Source of the DNA: Girardinichthys multiradiatus
Taxonomy: Eukaryota > Chordata > Actinopteri > Cyprinodontiformes > Goodeidae
DNA length: 64,000 nt
Direction: 5' to 3'
Assembly: GCF_021462225.1 (NCBI RefSeq)
Contig: NC_061800.1
Span: forward strand, 6,768,501-6,832,500
Below are positions 11,553-22,405 of this stretch, one piece after another. Position numbers and translations under genes: made by a program. How positions within the stretch are numbered: the first letter of the stretch is position 1; every line of letters starts with the position of its first letter. Below the pieces are notes generated by a model. That model ran no database searches and was not told the DNA's origin. It saw nothing but the letters and a program-made list of their open reading frames with translations.

Positions 11553-13200
11553 TATGTGTACTGCTGGATGACTCATTTCAGAGTTACTTTTATTATGAAA
11601 CTCTTGAAACTGCAATAGCAACAGGTTCATTTTGGTCACATGGTACAACAAGGCCAAAAGAAAACATGTGAGAAGTTCTGTAAATGGTCAAAGCGTTAAA
11701 AGTTGGGCTTCATGAACAAGAGAACATGTGTGTTTGCATAGGATATGTGTGGCCAGAGACTACTTTGCTCAAAGTTTCTAAATATACCTGCTTCATTCTA
11801 AATAATGTAGGCAGGTGGAGTGCTGCAGTCAATAATTAAGTGGGTCCTTTGCTGTGGGAGAAGACGGAACTCGTTTATAGTGCAGAGGAGAAGCGTGCCA
11901 AGTGAGCTTAGGTGTCACAGAATTAGAGCAGCATCCACTTGTTAAGTCCTGCAGGACTGAAGCAGTTGTGCAGTCTCTGACCTAGCATCTCGTCTATCTT
12001 ATCTTCTGTTGTATGAAAACAATATTATAGTTATTATTGGTGTGAGAAAGAAAAATAACAATATTTGGTTGTTTTTTTAAAACTCAACTGGGTGATAAGG
12101 TTAGCTACATACAACCCATAAAACAGCCTTTAACAACAATAGTTCCAATAGATCCAAATAACCATCTTCTGAAAAGATTTAGCTCACACAGGTTTTCTTG
12201 TGTCTTTGGGATCATTATTCTGTTGATGACCCAGTTTAGACCAAATATCAAATGTCAGACAGAGGAGTTGATAGCTCACTCAATGACACCACGGTGTTCA
12301 GCTGGACCTTCAGAAACCTAAAGACTCATGTACAGTCACAGTTTAGCGTGTAGCGCCGGACTTGGCTGAACAAGCACTTATATCTGACGCTGACTTTGGT
12401 GCAGTATTCTCCGAAAACAAAGGGGGCAGTATGCCACATAAGTAGTGGAAATGTAGTAAAAGAGAGAAAATACGCTTAATGTCACACAGCAAAAATGGCT
12501 GAGTGCTCTATCGAAAACACCTTGTTTTTTGCAAAGTTTCAGACTCGGAAGAGTAAAACAGAAAGGATCTAAAACTGAACCTTGATACAATTTCGGACTC
12601 TTAACAGTAAAAAAGCTATAAACACTTTAAACACTGTTAATGTATACATTCTAACTTTGTAACTCACATTTATGTTCCTCTTACCCATTTTTGTATGTCA
12701 TTTTTCTTTTCTGTTGCTCTCTTCCTGATCATGAAGAAGAGATTTATTTGTGGGTGAAATGTTTGCACCTTCAACTTCGTTCATTCTGAATGGATGCACC
12801 GTCGGTGGCAAAAATTCGGAGGTGCTCAAGCAGGCGCCGCGACATCTCCAGAGCCCACGCACAGGGGCGAGGACAGTGTGATTGCATCACTGGTGGTGTG
12901 CGCACCCTTGAATCCGGTTCAATGTGTCAAGTATAAACCTAGCTTTAAACCTGTGCTCATTAGCTGCTTTTGGCTTTGTAGAAAATAATAATAATACTAC
13001 AGCATAACAAGGACTTATCCCAAATGATTTTGGGGAGCAAGTGAGGATGAGTTAATCTATTCATTTTCTTGCATGAACAGCTTTCTGTTGACCATTATTT
13101 TACATATTAAGACCATGAGGTATGAATTCATCTTTTCTAATGATAATAAGGAGGCTAGTTATGACATAGTCGTAATAATACTATTGCACTTTCTTCCAAA
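11553..13200. other. dgkh intron 1, nothing recognised
   Basis: Unremarkable intronic DNA with no recognised exon, RNA gene or transposon end. Confidence 0.45.
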
Positions 13201-13211
13201 ATTTGGGACGA

Positions 13212-13555
13212 TGGTGGGAACAGTAGTAGGAGTTCGTCCTGTAACCAGTGTGTTGCCAGTTCAAAACCCCCACTCAGTCTGTCTCAGTTGTTGTGTCCTT
13301 GGGCAAGACACTTCACCCACCTTGCCTGCTGATGGTGGTCAGAGGGCTCGGTGGTGCCGATTGTATGGTAGTTGCTTTGTCCGTATGCTTTTGTCAGTGT
13401 GTTCCAGGGCAGTTGTGGCTACAATGTAGTCTACGACGGTCAGCGTGTGAATGTGTGTATGAATGGGTGGATGACTGATTGTAGTATAAAGCACTTTGGG
13501 GACTCTGGGGACTTGATAAAGTGTTATATAAGTTCAGGCTATTTACCATTCCAGG
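13212..13555 (+). repeat. tRNA-headed SINE with L2-type 3' tail
   Basis: A B-box-like GTTCAAAACCCC at about 13258-13269 is followed by the fish SINE body (TGTCCTTGGGCAAGACACTT, then GGTGGTCAGAGGGCTCGG). The tail is TGTAGTATAAAGCACTTTGG and ends near TTACCATT, the form shared with L2 LINEs that mobilise such SINEs. A minus-strand piece of the same tail lies at 20553-20622. Confidence 0.7.
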
Positions 13556-13812
13556 ATTTACTTTTAGATTCATAAACCTTTTTCCAATATTTGCCTGATA
13601 TTTCCAGTCACTGAAGCCTACAGTACGTACATGTATTTCTCAATTTAAACAGAAGCAACAAACCAAAACAATAAAAGAAAAACAAAAAAGAGAGTGAGAG
13701 ATGTGTGGATGTGTGTGTGTACTGTAATATAGCACCATGACAAGCTGCTGAGAAGAAGATCTGAGAGCTGTAATAGTCACAGATGTACTGCAGGAAATTG
13801 GTCATACATGTA

Positions 13813-15243
13813 CAGTGCCTTGCAAAAGTATTCAGCCCCCTTGAACTTTTCAACCTCTTGCCACATTTCAGGCTTCAAACATAAAGATATAAAATTCTAA
13901 TTTTTTGTGAAGAATCAACAACAAGTGGGACACAATCATGAAGTGGAATGACATTTATTGGATGTGTCAAACTTTTTTAACAAATAAAAAACTGAAAAGT
14001 GGGGCGTGTAATATTATTCGGCCCCTTTACTTTCAGTGCAGCAAACTCACTCCAGAAGTTCAGTAAGGATCTCTGAATAATCCAATGTTGTCCCAAATGA
14101 CTGATGATGATAAATAGAATCCACCTGTGTGTAATCAAGTCTCCGTATAAATGCACCTGCTCTGTGATAGTCTCAGGGTTCTGTTCAAAGTACAGAAAGC
14201 ATCATGAAGACCAAGGAACACACCAGGCAGGTCCAAGATACTGTTGTGGAGAAGTTTAAAGCCGGATTTGGATACAAAAAGATTTCCCAAGCTTTAAACA
14301 TCCCAAGGAGCACTGTGCAAGCAATCATATTGAAATGGAAGGAGTATCAGACCACTGCAAATCTACCAAGACCCGGCCGTTCCTCTAAACTTTCATCTCA
14401 AACAAGGAGAAAACTGATCAGAGATGCAGCCAAGAGGTCCATGATCACTCTGGATGAACTGCAGAGATCTACAGCTGAGGTGGGAGAGTCTGTCCATAGG
14501 ACAACAATCAGTCGTACACTGCACAAATCTGGCCTTTATGGAAGAGTGACAAGAAGAAAGCCATTTCTCAAAGATATCCATAAAAAGTCTTGTTTAAAGT
14601 TTGCCACAAGCCACCTGGGAGACACACCAAACATGTGGAAGAAGGTGCTCTGGTCAGATGAAACCAAAATCCAACTGTTTGGCCACAATGCAAAACGATA
14701 TGTTTGGCGTAAAAGCAACACAGCTCAACACCCTGAACACACCACCCCCACTGTCAAACATGGTGGTGGCAGCATCATGGTTTGGGCCTGCTATTCATCA
14801 GGAGGGACAGGGAAGATGGTCAAAATTGATGGGAAGATGAATGGGGCCAAATACAGGACCATTCTGGAAGAAAACCTGTTGGAGTCTGAAAGAGACCTGA
14901 GACTGGGACAGAGATTTATCTTCCAACAAGACAATGATCCAAAACATGAAGCCAAATCTATAATGGAATGTTCACAAATAAACGTATCCAGGTGTTGGAA
15001 TGGCCAAGTCAAAGTCCAGACCTGAATCCAATCGAGAATCTGTGGAAAGAGCTGAAGACTGCTGTTCACGAACGTTCTCCATCCAACCTCACTGAGCTCC
15101 AGCTGTTTTGCAAGGAAGAATGGGCCAGAATTTCAGTCTCTTGATGTGAAAACTGATAGAAACATACCCCAAGAGACTTGCAGCTGTAATTGAAGCAAAG
15201 GGTGGAGCTACAAAGTATTAATGCAAGGAGGCCGAATAATATT
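13813..15243 (+). mobile_element. Tc1 element copy D (different family), right end truncated
   Basis: The left end starts CAGTGCCTTGCAAAAGTATT after TA at 13811-13812. The left inverted repeat runs about 200 bp and includes TAATATTATTCGGCCCC. The matching right-side sequence GAGGCCGAATAATATT ends at about 15243, so the outer right terminal repeat is missing. Low-complexity CCAATTCCAATTCCAAT follows. Without its right end it cannot be mobilised. Confidence 0.85.
14204..15222 (+). pseudogene. Tc1-like transposase, copy D (frameshifted)
   Basis: A DDE transposase of the family that includes the salmonid-type Tc1 elements. It has an N-terminal paired-like domain (KFKAGFGYKKISQALNIPRS), a GRSSK linker, and the blocks WSDETKI, QQDNDPKH and, in the shifted frame, [11 protein letters not shown]. 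The spacing is DD34E once the shift is allowed for. The frame is intact from 14204 to about 14970, where one G appears to be lost (GAATG-TTCAC for an expected GAATGG-TTCAC). A TGA and a further 1-bp loss follow near 15142-15152. The terminal GGATKY-type end is still visible before TAA at 15220-15222. Confidence 0.88.
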
Positions 15244-15811
15244 CCAATTCCAATTCCAATAATTTGGAAAGACCAGTTAACCATGTTTCTGGACTGTGGG
15301 GGTAGCAGAAGTACCAGGAGACAACCCACACATGGATAGGGAGAACATTCAAACCGCAGCCCTTGCTGCAGGGCAACTGTGCTAACATATAAATGCATAT
15401 GCAGGGAAAATATTAATGTCATAGCAAAAGCAAGGTTGTCTTCAGCTCCACTAGAAGATGTATTGTACGATCCTCACTGAGATGTGTCCTACCAGCAACA
15501 GGTCTTATCAAGTTTTTAAGAAACTTGCATCTTAATGTCTGACTGCAGTTTTGCCATGCAGAACAGAGATGGACAGGAATACCCAGATAATATGTTTCAT
15601 TGCTTCCTCAACATCAGCAGAACTCATATGCTGAACACATGCATAGATCTGTTGAATGTTTACACCAGGACTTTGATAACATTACAAGTCAGACAGCAGT
15701 CTGGACAGCTTGGCTGCTGGGGGATAACCCGGAGGGGTGAACTGTGGGTGTATGTGACAGAAAAGCTATTTAAATATCTACACAACCCTTAAAGAGACTG
15801 GGATTTCTTAC
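15244..15811 (-). other. dgkh intron 1 next to exon 1, nothing recognised
   Basis: The donor GTAAGAAATCC of dgkh exon 1 lies at the upper edge (15801-15811 on the plus strand). The rest shows no repeat or exon. I could not find dgkh exon 2, which should encode the start of the PH domain, anywhere in 1-15811, so intron 1 is at least 15.8 kb. Confidence 0.6.
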
Positions 15812-16081
15812 CTTGCTCCTGATCTGTCCAGAGGTGGACACTTTCCGGATCAGTTTCTGGGGGCCTTCCTGCTCTGCCTCGCTGTCGGAGGACTCGTCCG
15901 CCGCACCGGTGCCGGCGACAGCACCCACTACATGGGCATGGACCCCCGCGGCAGTCGAGACAGCCCCTTTCTCCGGCTCCTGTCGGGGACAGGGATAAAA
16001 CCAATCGGGGTTATACTTCGGTCGCTCCGTCGCTCCCTTCCTCTCCTTAAGGCGAGAGGAAACGTCTCTCCTCGCTGTCAT
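15812..16081 (-). CDS. dgkh: dgkh exon 1: N-terminus of diacylglycerol kinase eta
   Basis: DGK-eta is a type II diacylglycerol kinase. It phosphorylates diacylglycerol to phosphatidic acid at membranes and so limits DAG signalling. This exon gives only the N-terminal tail ahead of the PH domain. The segment [17 protein letters not shown], followed by [10 protein letters not shown], is nearly identical to the human DGKH N-terminus; DGKD is similar but diverges before PQKL. The exon ends in phase 0 at AGCAAG|GTAAG. The first in-frame ATG is at 16081, giving 90 codons; the frame stays open upstream to 16342 without another ATG. An internal acceptor-like CCCCGACAG|GAGCC at 15979 is an alternative exon start. 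Head-to-head adjacency to vwa8 matches human 13q14 and supports dgkh over dgkd. Confidence 0.9.
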
Positions 16082-16599
16082 CTCCCCACGTCTCTGAGAT
16101 AAGGACGCTTTCTGGGATCTGCGTGGGCTGGTGGACGCATAAGGGACTAGATGGGGAAGACTCCACGCTTCCCCGCCGCTCGGGCAGATAGACGCTGCTA
16201 TGGCTGCAGCGTGCGCGGCTAGTCCCCATCCAGAGACCGCCTCATCCACTCCGTCAGCCAGTGGTCTGTACCGTGGCAGGGCAGACCCTAGTGGCTGTTT
16301 TATTCTAACACCCACAAAGACAGCGCCACTAACCGGAGTCACACTACATTTATTTAACTATAACTCAACTGTATGAAGCGAAGATCAGAGATTGTGTTAG
16401 AAACAGCAGTTAAAGAAAGATCACTAAAAACTAAACTGCAACTGCGCTAACAGAAGAGATAGGCTACTTCAGAACAAGAACACTTAAACTCGTTAAACAA
16501 AAGCAGTCATTAAAGCCCGATAGATTCAAATAGACATTTAGCATTTACATACTTCGTCTTTCCTAAACAGAACAAAAGACACCTGACAATTAAATCCTA

Positions 16600-17200
16600 T
16601 TTAGTTATAGAAAATCTCAGCGACAAAAGAATAAGCTTCAAACACGACTGCTCTGAGATTAAAGAAACATTTCCACACCAAAACCTCACAGTTACGCCTC
16701 AGTATTCATAGAAACAAATCCAACTGTTCACTTTTCTTCGGGGAAAACCCGAACAGAACGACCGAAGTGAGAAGCGAACGGTGTTGGACTTTTTACTAAC
16801 CAGTTCCTCCCAGACAGGGCTGCGGCTGAAGGGGTACACATCCTCCATAGTTCCAGACTTCGTTCTGCGTCCGCTCCGGGCAAAAGAGAGGAAACAAAAC
16901 AGGGAAAAAGGTGGAGGAATTCAGCAACCTGCTTCGCCGCCTTGGCTCTTCGCCACCCCCCGTGTGGAGAAGCTGGACGTGGAGCCCTGTCCGTGTTCTC
17001 CCACCACTCCCACCACTCTCTTCTCTCTCACCCTCCCTCCTTCTCGGCTCTGTCCGTGGCCTCTCTTCTCCTGCTGCTCGCTTTTCTTCTTCTTACTTTT
17101 TTTCTCTCAAGTGCCGCGCGCGTTTCTGCGCTGCACGAGACAAAAGTCAAACAGCATAAAAAGTGCGAGAAGTTCTGTAAAAGTACGTCCCCGCAGGAAG
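16600..17200 (-). promoter_or_regulatory. likely dgkh promoter and 5' UTR exon region
   Basis: This is the most GC-rich and CpG-rich stretch between the two genes (about 16740-17160), with GCGCGCG-type motifs near 17114-17122. On the minus strand a strong donor, AACTG|GTTAGTAAAA, lies with its last exon base at 16801, suitable for a 5' UTR exon of roughly 300 bp that would splice to the coding exon at 15812-16081. There is no TATA box. Exact transcription starts cannot be placed from sequence. Confidence 0.45.
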
Positions 17201-17269
17201 ATATATTCAAATATATTAGTCAAAAATATGAAGATATCTCATTTTTCTGATTCAGTTTGGACACCATAG

Positions 17270-18635
17270 TAATGTCGAGCGCCAACGTTCCTAGCTGGCA
17301 TTAAACTGACATTAATCGTTTAAATGTTGACATAATGTCAGTTTAAGAAAAAACACGAATTCAACCACAAAACAATATTGAACACCAAACAGTTGAATTG
17401 GTGTTGTTAACTCACCATGGATTCAGCATTGAAATATCAACAGGTTTTGAGCTGTATGTCTAATCAACATTACTTTTACAAACATGACTTTTAAAAATGT
17501 TGCTAAAATATGTCATTTGAAAAATAACATTGTTCCAACTTCCAGACATGATGATACATGATGTAGAAATGACGTTGCTATTTCAACGGTGGTTAGATTT
17601 GCAAAATCAAAACAAAATTCAACGGTTATCCAACTCAACTACCTGACTCAAAATTAACTTAAAATGCCAGCTGGTTGCCACCATGTCAAGGCCTAAATAA
17701 ACAAATCATTAAATATTTTTCATATGTAATATTAAAAAAAATGGAAAGAAAGAAATATGTTAAAATAATCAAATAACTTAGAAAAGTATATTAAAACTTA
17801 CTGTGTTATTGAAAAAGTATTTGTGCCCTTACAGGTTCTCAGGGTACAGGTCCTCTTTTTGCTTTTGGTCAAACTGAAATATTTCAGAGCACCAAATAAA
17901 TTTTAACATAAGGGACAGAAACAAAACAATGCTGTTTTCAAATGGCGATTTTAATAGCAGTTTATTTAATGTGTTGTATTTTTAATACATTATCTATGTA
18001 TTTATATTGTAAGTTTAATTAATTAAAGGCACATTAAATAGTAAGTTTACATAGTGATTTCTTAATTTATTTATTGAATTGTGGCACGTTTGAACCTCCA
18101 CACTTATGTATAAAAAATGTATGATTGAACAATTCCCCTTTTACAAAATGCCACTAAATGATGAACAATTCATTCTGTATTTTTAGCAATTATAATTTTG
18201 TTTATTAGTTTTACAAAGTTATTCTTTTTTTTTAATAACATTTTAGATAAATGGCAAATAAATCTATGAACATTTGAATCACTTCATCTTTTGAAAGTGT
18301 GTTTTCCATTAGCCAATATTTAAAGGCAAATCTGGGTGGCTTTTAAGCAAAGATTTCATTTGGGAATATCTAAGTAAAATTTTTTGCAATTTTATTCAAA
18401 ATGTGAAAGTCAAATATAAAATTAGCCCTCAACAGTGTGACAAATACTTGCTAAACTGTGTAATAGTTTGAATGAAGTCCTTTTTACACAGCAATCACAA
18501 TACATACAATAGAACATGAAGGAAAAAACACTAAATAGAATTTTTATGTATGTACAGCAATACAAATGTTATGATGGTATCATAATAGGATGTGCCATCA
18601 TGAAGTATAATTATTTAGGAAATATTTCAGTGTCC

Positions 18636-18666
<31 letters not shown>

Positions 18667-19280
18667 TTTTTTTATGAAGCACTTTCCATAAAGTTAAATG
18701 TAACAAAATGTTTTTAGGGAGATAAAAAAACAAAAAAAAAAAAACAAGAGAAATTGCATATAAACAACAATCAGCAATCAAATTGAAACATTCTAAACTA
18801 AGTCTAGAAAATAAGAATTGTTGTTAGACAATGGAGCTGATGAATCACCAAATGAAGATACAAGCAAAACATAAATAATAAAAACGCAATAAAATGCACA
18901 AATCAACAGAGATAAAACATAAAATAAAATATAATCTAGAGTGAACCAAAACTATATTTAAAAGATAAATAACATTAAACTAAAAAAAAAAAAAACAAAA
19001 TCAATGAGACAAAATTCTGGATAAAATATTTAAAAAATAATAGATAAAATAAAATAAAATAACGAAAGAATTAGCTAGTGAAGTTTAAGGAGGAAGATAT
19101 TTTTTAGATTTAGCTTGATGAAAGATAGTTATTGTCATGTAAATAACCCTTTTAGGAGCACAATAATCTGGGTTTTATTCTGATTTTATGGCTAAAGATC
19201 TGCAATAAAAATGTGCTGTTAGTGCGTCTGCCTCTTTTTCCAAGACATTTTCAGCTTACAGTATGTGGTAGTTATTCAGT
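17270..19280. repeat. AT-rich intergenic repeat debris
   Basis: At 17283-17640 there are repeated CAAC/GTTG words, as in a dispersed fish repeat. At 17805-17975 the phrase GAAAAAGTATTTGTGCCCTT followed by ACTGAAATATTTCAGA resembles one end of a Tc1-type MITE. At 18632-18720 a (TCAA)n run followed by GAAGCACTTTCCATAAAG is a minus-strand L2-type 3' tail. A-rich low-complexity DNA follows to about 19060. No gene was recognised. Confidence 0.5.
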
Positions 19281-19284
19281 ATTA

Positions 19285-19550
19285 CTATGTGTTTTTGTAA
19301 TAACAGTAAATGGCGCAACAAAAATGCCAGATCCTGTCTGAGCTGAAACAGCGGAACTGTTCTTCACATAACTGATATTCATCGGAACACTTTAGCCTGG
19401 GACTTCTCTGTCCCTCCGTTATTTTCCTCCGGCTCCGGCGGGAGTATGAGTTGACAGATGTTATGAAATGGGAATAAGGCCGTTCCAGCCCGTGGAGTGA
19501 CCCAAACCTGGAGCTTTTTGTTCTATAAGAACAACGCAAGAAGCTGCAGA
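19285..19550 (+). promoter_or_regulatory. vwa8: likely vwa8 proximal promoter and 5' UTR
   Basis: GC and CpG content rise from about 19370 (CTCCGGCTCCGGCGGGAG at 19427-19444) and stay high through exon 1, in contrast to the AT-rich DNA upstream. There is no TATA box at a usual spacing. The start codon at 19551 has A at -3, a good Kozak context. The transcription start is not resolved. Confidence 0.45.
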
Positions 19551-19689
19551 ATGCACTACCAGCTGTTACGTGGCGGCACAGCGGCGGCGGTGGCCTCTAG
19601 AAGGGTGCGGAACATTCTGGGTTCGGTCCTGGGTCGGGATGGCTGGATGTGGAGATCCCATGAGGTCAAACTTGTAAGCACATCCTCAG
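19551..19689 (+). CDS. vwa8: vwa8 exon 1 (start codon, mitochondrial presequence)
   Basis: Residues 1-46 plus one base. The peptide starts MHYQLLRGGTAAAVASRRVR and is rich in Arg, Ala and Ser. Its first acidic residue is the Asp at position 29, so it looks like a mitochondrial targeting presequence, as expected for VWA8. It ends STSS and a split Gly at CTCAG|GTAATC. The ATG at 19551 is the first in the frame; the frame is open a little further upstream but without an ATG. The first 45 residues align poorly with human, which is normal for a presequence. Confidence 0.88.
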
Positions 19690-20089
19690 GTAATCTACAG
19701 ACTGAACTCTAGTGGTAACGTTTCTGGAAAGCCCAGTAGAGGAAGGATCAGTGAGCCTGTTAGTTTTAATTTTGATTCTTTATTACTGGAATAAGGAGTC
19801 AGAGGGGCCAAACCAACAGCCTGCTTCTCTGCTTTAGTTTACTGCACAACCAAACACCTGATTGTAGTTCATCGTGGTAGATGTAAAACCACTGTGACGA
19901 TTGACGCAAGTATAACTTGAAGGATACAGCACGGTCAGCAACTGAACTAGTTTCAAGGTGAAAGGTCATTTACTCTTTTCTGTTGACAGGCCTAACTTGT
20001 TTTTCAGTTTTAGCTGAAAATTATTCCCATACTTGTATTTTTGTTTATCAGTATGCGTGTTATCCCCTTTATTTAGTTATTTATTCTGT
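19690..20089 (+). other. vwa8 intron 1, 5' part, nothing recognised
   Basis: Starts with donor GTAATC. No repeat or exon recognised before the LINE fragment at about 20090. Confidence 0.5.
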
Positions 20090-20515
20090 ATACAAACACC
20101 TGCCTCAGTGCCCTCCCTGACAGGTACCTAATCAAGCTAGCTGATGATACAGCCCTGGCGTGCCTTTTCCAGAACACCAGGCAGGAACCTGGTCCAGTGT
20201 TGGATAAGTTTTTTAATTAGTGTGAGAAGTCCCACCTGCTGTTACTCTCTGAAAAAGCTGTTTTTATTTGATGTCACCTGTAAAAAAAGAAAAGATGTTT
20301 TTTAGCACTTTTTAGAGAGTGTTTTAACTAGTTGCATTACATGCTGGTTTGGTCGCATATCAGAAGCACAAAAGAACACAGAAAAAATGTGACCACTGCC
20401 AGTAAGCTGCTAGGCAATAGTCTGGTTAACTTGGAACACATAAACAAATATCCTTTAACAAGGTGAAAAGTATCCTTGCTGATTAGAAGCTTCCACTAGT
20501 TACTGTTTTTAAACT
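20090..20515 (+). pseudogene. LINE reverse transcriptase C-terminal fragment (Rex/Babar or CR1-like)
   Basis: In one frame from 20128 the translation reads LIKLADDTALACLF, the ADD catalytic motif C of reverse transcriptase. Later pieces resemble the C-terminal region of fish LINE ORF2: HYMLVWSHIRSTKEH, then VTTASKLLGNSLVNLEHI. There are several in-frame stops and no 5' part. It lies immediately upstream of the minisatellite. Confidence 0.65.
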
Positions 20516-20519
20516 GCTG

Positions 20520-21322
20520 TACTCAGGTAGAAGGTACTGCTACCCTCAAGTAAAATGGTAAATGGCCTGCACTTGTATAATGCTTTATCAAGTCCCCAGA
20601 GACCCCAAAGCGCATTACACCACAACTGCTACCCTCAGCTAAAATGTACTGCTATCATCAGCTAGAAGGTACTGCTACCCTCAGCTAAAAGGTACAACAA
20701 CATTCAAGTAGAAGGTACTGCTACCCTCAAGTTGAAGGTACTGCTGTCATCCGGTAAAAGGGACTGCTACCTTCAGCTAGAAGGTACAGCTGCCTTTAGG
20801 TAGAAGGTACTGCTACCTTCAGCTGAAAGATACTGCTACCCTCAAGTAGAAGGTACTGCTGCCATAAGGTAGAAGGTACTGCTACCCTCATCTAAAAGGT
20901 ACTGCTACCTTCAGATACAATGTACTGCTACACTCAGCTAGAAGCTACTGGTACCTTCAGGTAGAAGGTACTGCCACGCTCAGCTAAAAGGTACTGCTAC
21001 CCTCAAATAGAAAGTACTGCTGTCATCAGCTAGAAGGTACTGCTGTCCTCAGCCAGAAGGTAATGCTACCCTCAGCTAGAAGGGTAGCAGTACCTTCAGG
21101 CTGAGGGCAGCAGTACCTCAGGTAGAAAGTACTGCCACCCTCAGCTAAAAAGTACCGATCCCTCAAGTAGAAGGTACTGCTGTCATCAGCTAGAAGGTAC
21201 TGCTACCTTCAGCTAGAAGGTACTGCTACCCTGAGCTGAAAGGTACTGCTATCCTTAAATAGAAGGTATTGCTGTCATAAGGTAGAAGGTACTGCTACCC
21301 TCAGCTAGAAGGTACTGCTACC
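20520..21322 (+). repeat. 23-bp minisatellite, left block
   Basis: Tandem copies of a 23-bp unit whose core is AAGGTACTGCTACC, followed by a 9-bp variable part (CTCAGCTAG in the commonest form). About 30 units are present, interrupted at 20553-20622 by a minus-strand SINE tail piece. Variant units (GCTGTCAT, ATAAGG, CTCAAGTAG) recur at multiples of 23 bp, for example 161 bp (20842 to 21003) and 92 bp (21163 to 21255), so longer higher-order copies exist. At about 21081-21118 the unit is present in inverted orientation. The array resumes at 26067 after a LINE insertion. Confidence 0.93.
20553..20622 (-). repeat. SINE/L2 tail fragment inside the minisatellite
   Basis: Reads TGGTAAATGGCCTGCACTTG and continues to AGACCCCAAAGCGCATTACA. 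This is the reverse complement of the tail seen at 13490-13555. It sits between the first minisatellite unit and the main block. Confidence 0.7.
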
Positions 21323-21368
21323 TTTTTTTTTTAAATGTTTTTATAATCGAACTCAAAAGCAGAACAAG

Positions 21369-22405
21369 TTGACGCCAGCTAATCAGCACAAAATGCCTCC
21401 CTGCACCACAGAGGACTTCGACAAACCTTTACAGAAATTGGCTGTTTTGGAGATGAGCATCCACCGACTAGAAGTGAATATGGGGTACAGCGATGATTCA
21501 ACTCTGCCTGTGATCCCAAACAGTGACAGCCAGCTCAACGACTCAGCCGGCAATCAGAACACTGAGAATTAACCTATTGGCAGACCCCCCTGGCATGTTT
21601 TATGGGCATGCCCAAAAAATCAAGGTGGATGACTCACTGGAAGATCTCAGCAATTAAAGAAATTAAAATGGCCAGAATTACAGAGAAATGCCCCCATTTC
21701 CCCTGGGAAAAGGAGACTTCGACAGCGAGCTGCTGTTACAACAACTGATAGGAGTGAGACAGCTGGAAATAATGGAATTCCCCTCCAAAACAGATTTGCT
21801 CCACTACAGAATGAAAACCAGGAAAATGATCCATCTTCTGAGAACAAAAAAAATGGTTTGAGAACAACCTTCATTCTAAACAGTCTTCTCCTAAATTGCC
21901 AGAGAAAAAGCACCTCACCAGACCAAGAACCCTAATAGTGGGCAACACAGCTGTGGATGGGATTAAAAACTTCTGCAACAAGAAAAACACAGAAGTTATG
22001 ATTGGTACCAGTAACATGGTCTCTGATATCTCAGAGAATATTCTTGCAATAACAGAAAAGTGTCCGTCTCTAGAAAACCTTATTTTACACTGTGGAGCCA
22101 TGGATGATGTGGCTAAGAAAAAATCAGAAAGACTGAAGGAGGATTTCACTCGTCTTCTGAATATTGTTGGAGGTCTCCATATCAAAGTGTTTCTCAGCGG
22201 ACCCTTTGCACCGATTTTCTGGGGAGATGAGGTTTTTTCCAGACTTCTGATGATAAATAAGTGGTTGAAAAAAACATGTGCCACCACACCTGAGAACTTC
22301 ATCGACAGCTTTAATATTTTTTGGGAAAAAAGACAACTCTTCAAGCAAGATGGTTTCTGTTTGAACAAGCCAGGAGCCAGACGTCTCACATCTAATCTCT
22401 TCTAG
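21369..22405 (+). pseudogene. L2 LINE ORF1 remnant with decayed SGNH-esterase-like domain
   Basis: The first block (21369-21572) includes LQKLAVLEMSIHRLEVNMG, a coiled-coil-like segment. A basic stretch follows (SPGKRRLRQRAAVTTTDRS), and after a frame break comes an open block at 21896-22405. That block fits the esterase fold seen in ORF1 of L2/CR1 elements: LIVGNTAVDGI where block I is normally GDS, ILHCGAMDD where GxND is usual, and KQDGFCLNKPGARRL where DGxHLN is usual. The nucleophile Ser and the catalytic His are therefore both replaced (Thr and Cys), so esterase activity is not expected. Confidence 0.65.

Noticed and set aside
1..15811. dgkh exon 2 (PH domain start)
   Set aside because: No minus-strand frame reads like the expected PH-domain sequence, so it is presumably beyond the left edge.
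15770..16342. 190-codon open frame on the minus strand as one coding unit
   Set aside because: The first in-frame ATG is at 16081 and the frame is cut at the donor at 15812. The part below 15812 is intron and the part above 16081 has no ATG.
16781..17269. 162-codon plus-strand frame between the genes
   Set aside because: Low-complexity, GC-rich and Ser/Pro-rich, overlapping the likely dgkh 5' UTR on the other strand; no family.
20520..21322. CRISPR-like array
   Set aside because: The whole 23-bp unit repeats without unique spacers, in a vertebrate nuclear genome. It is a minisatellite.
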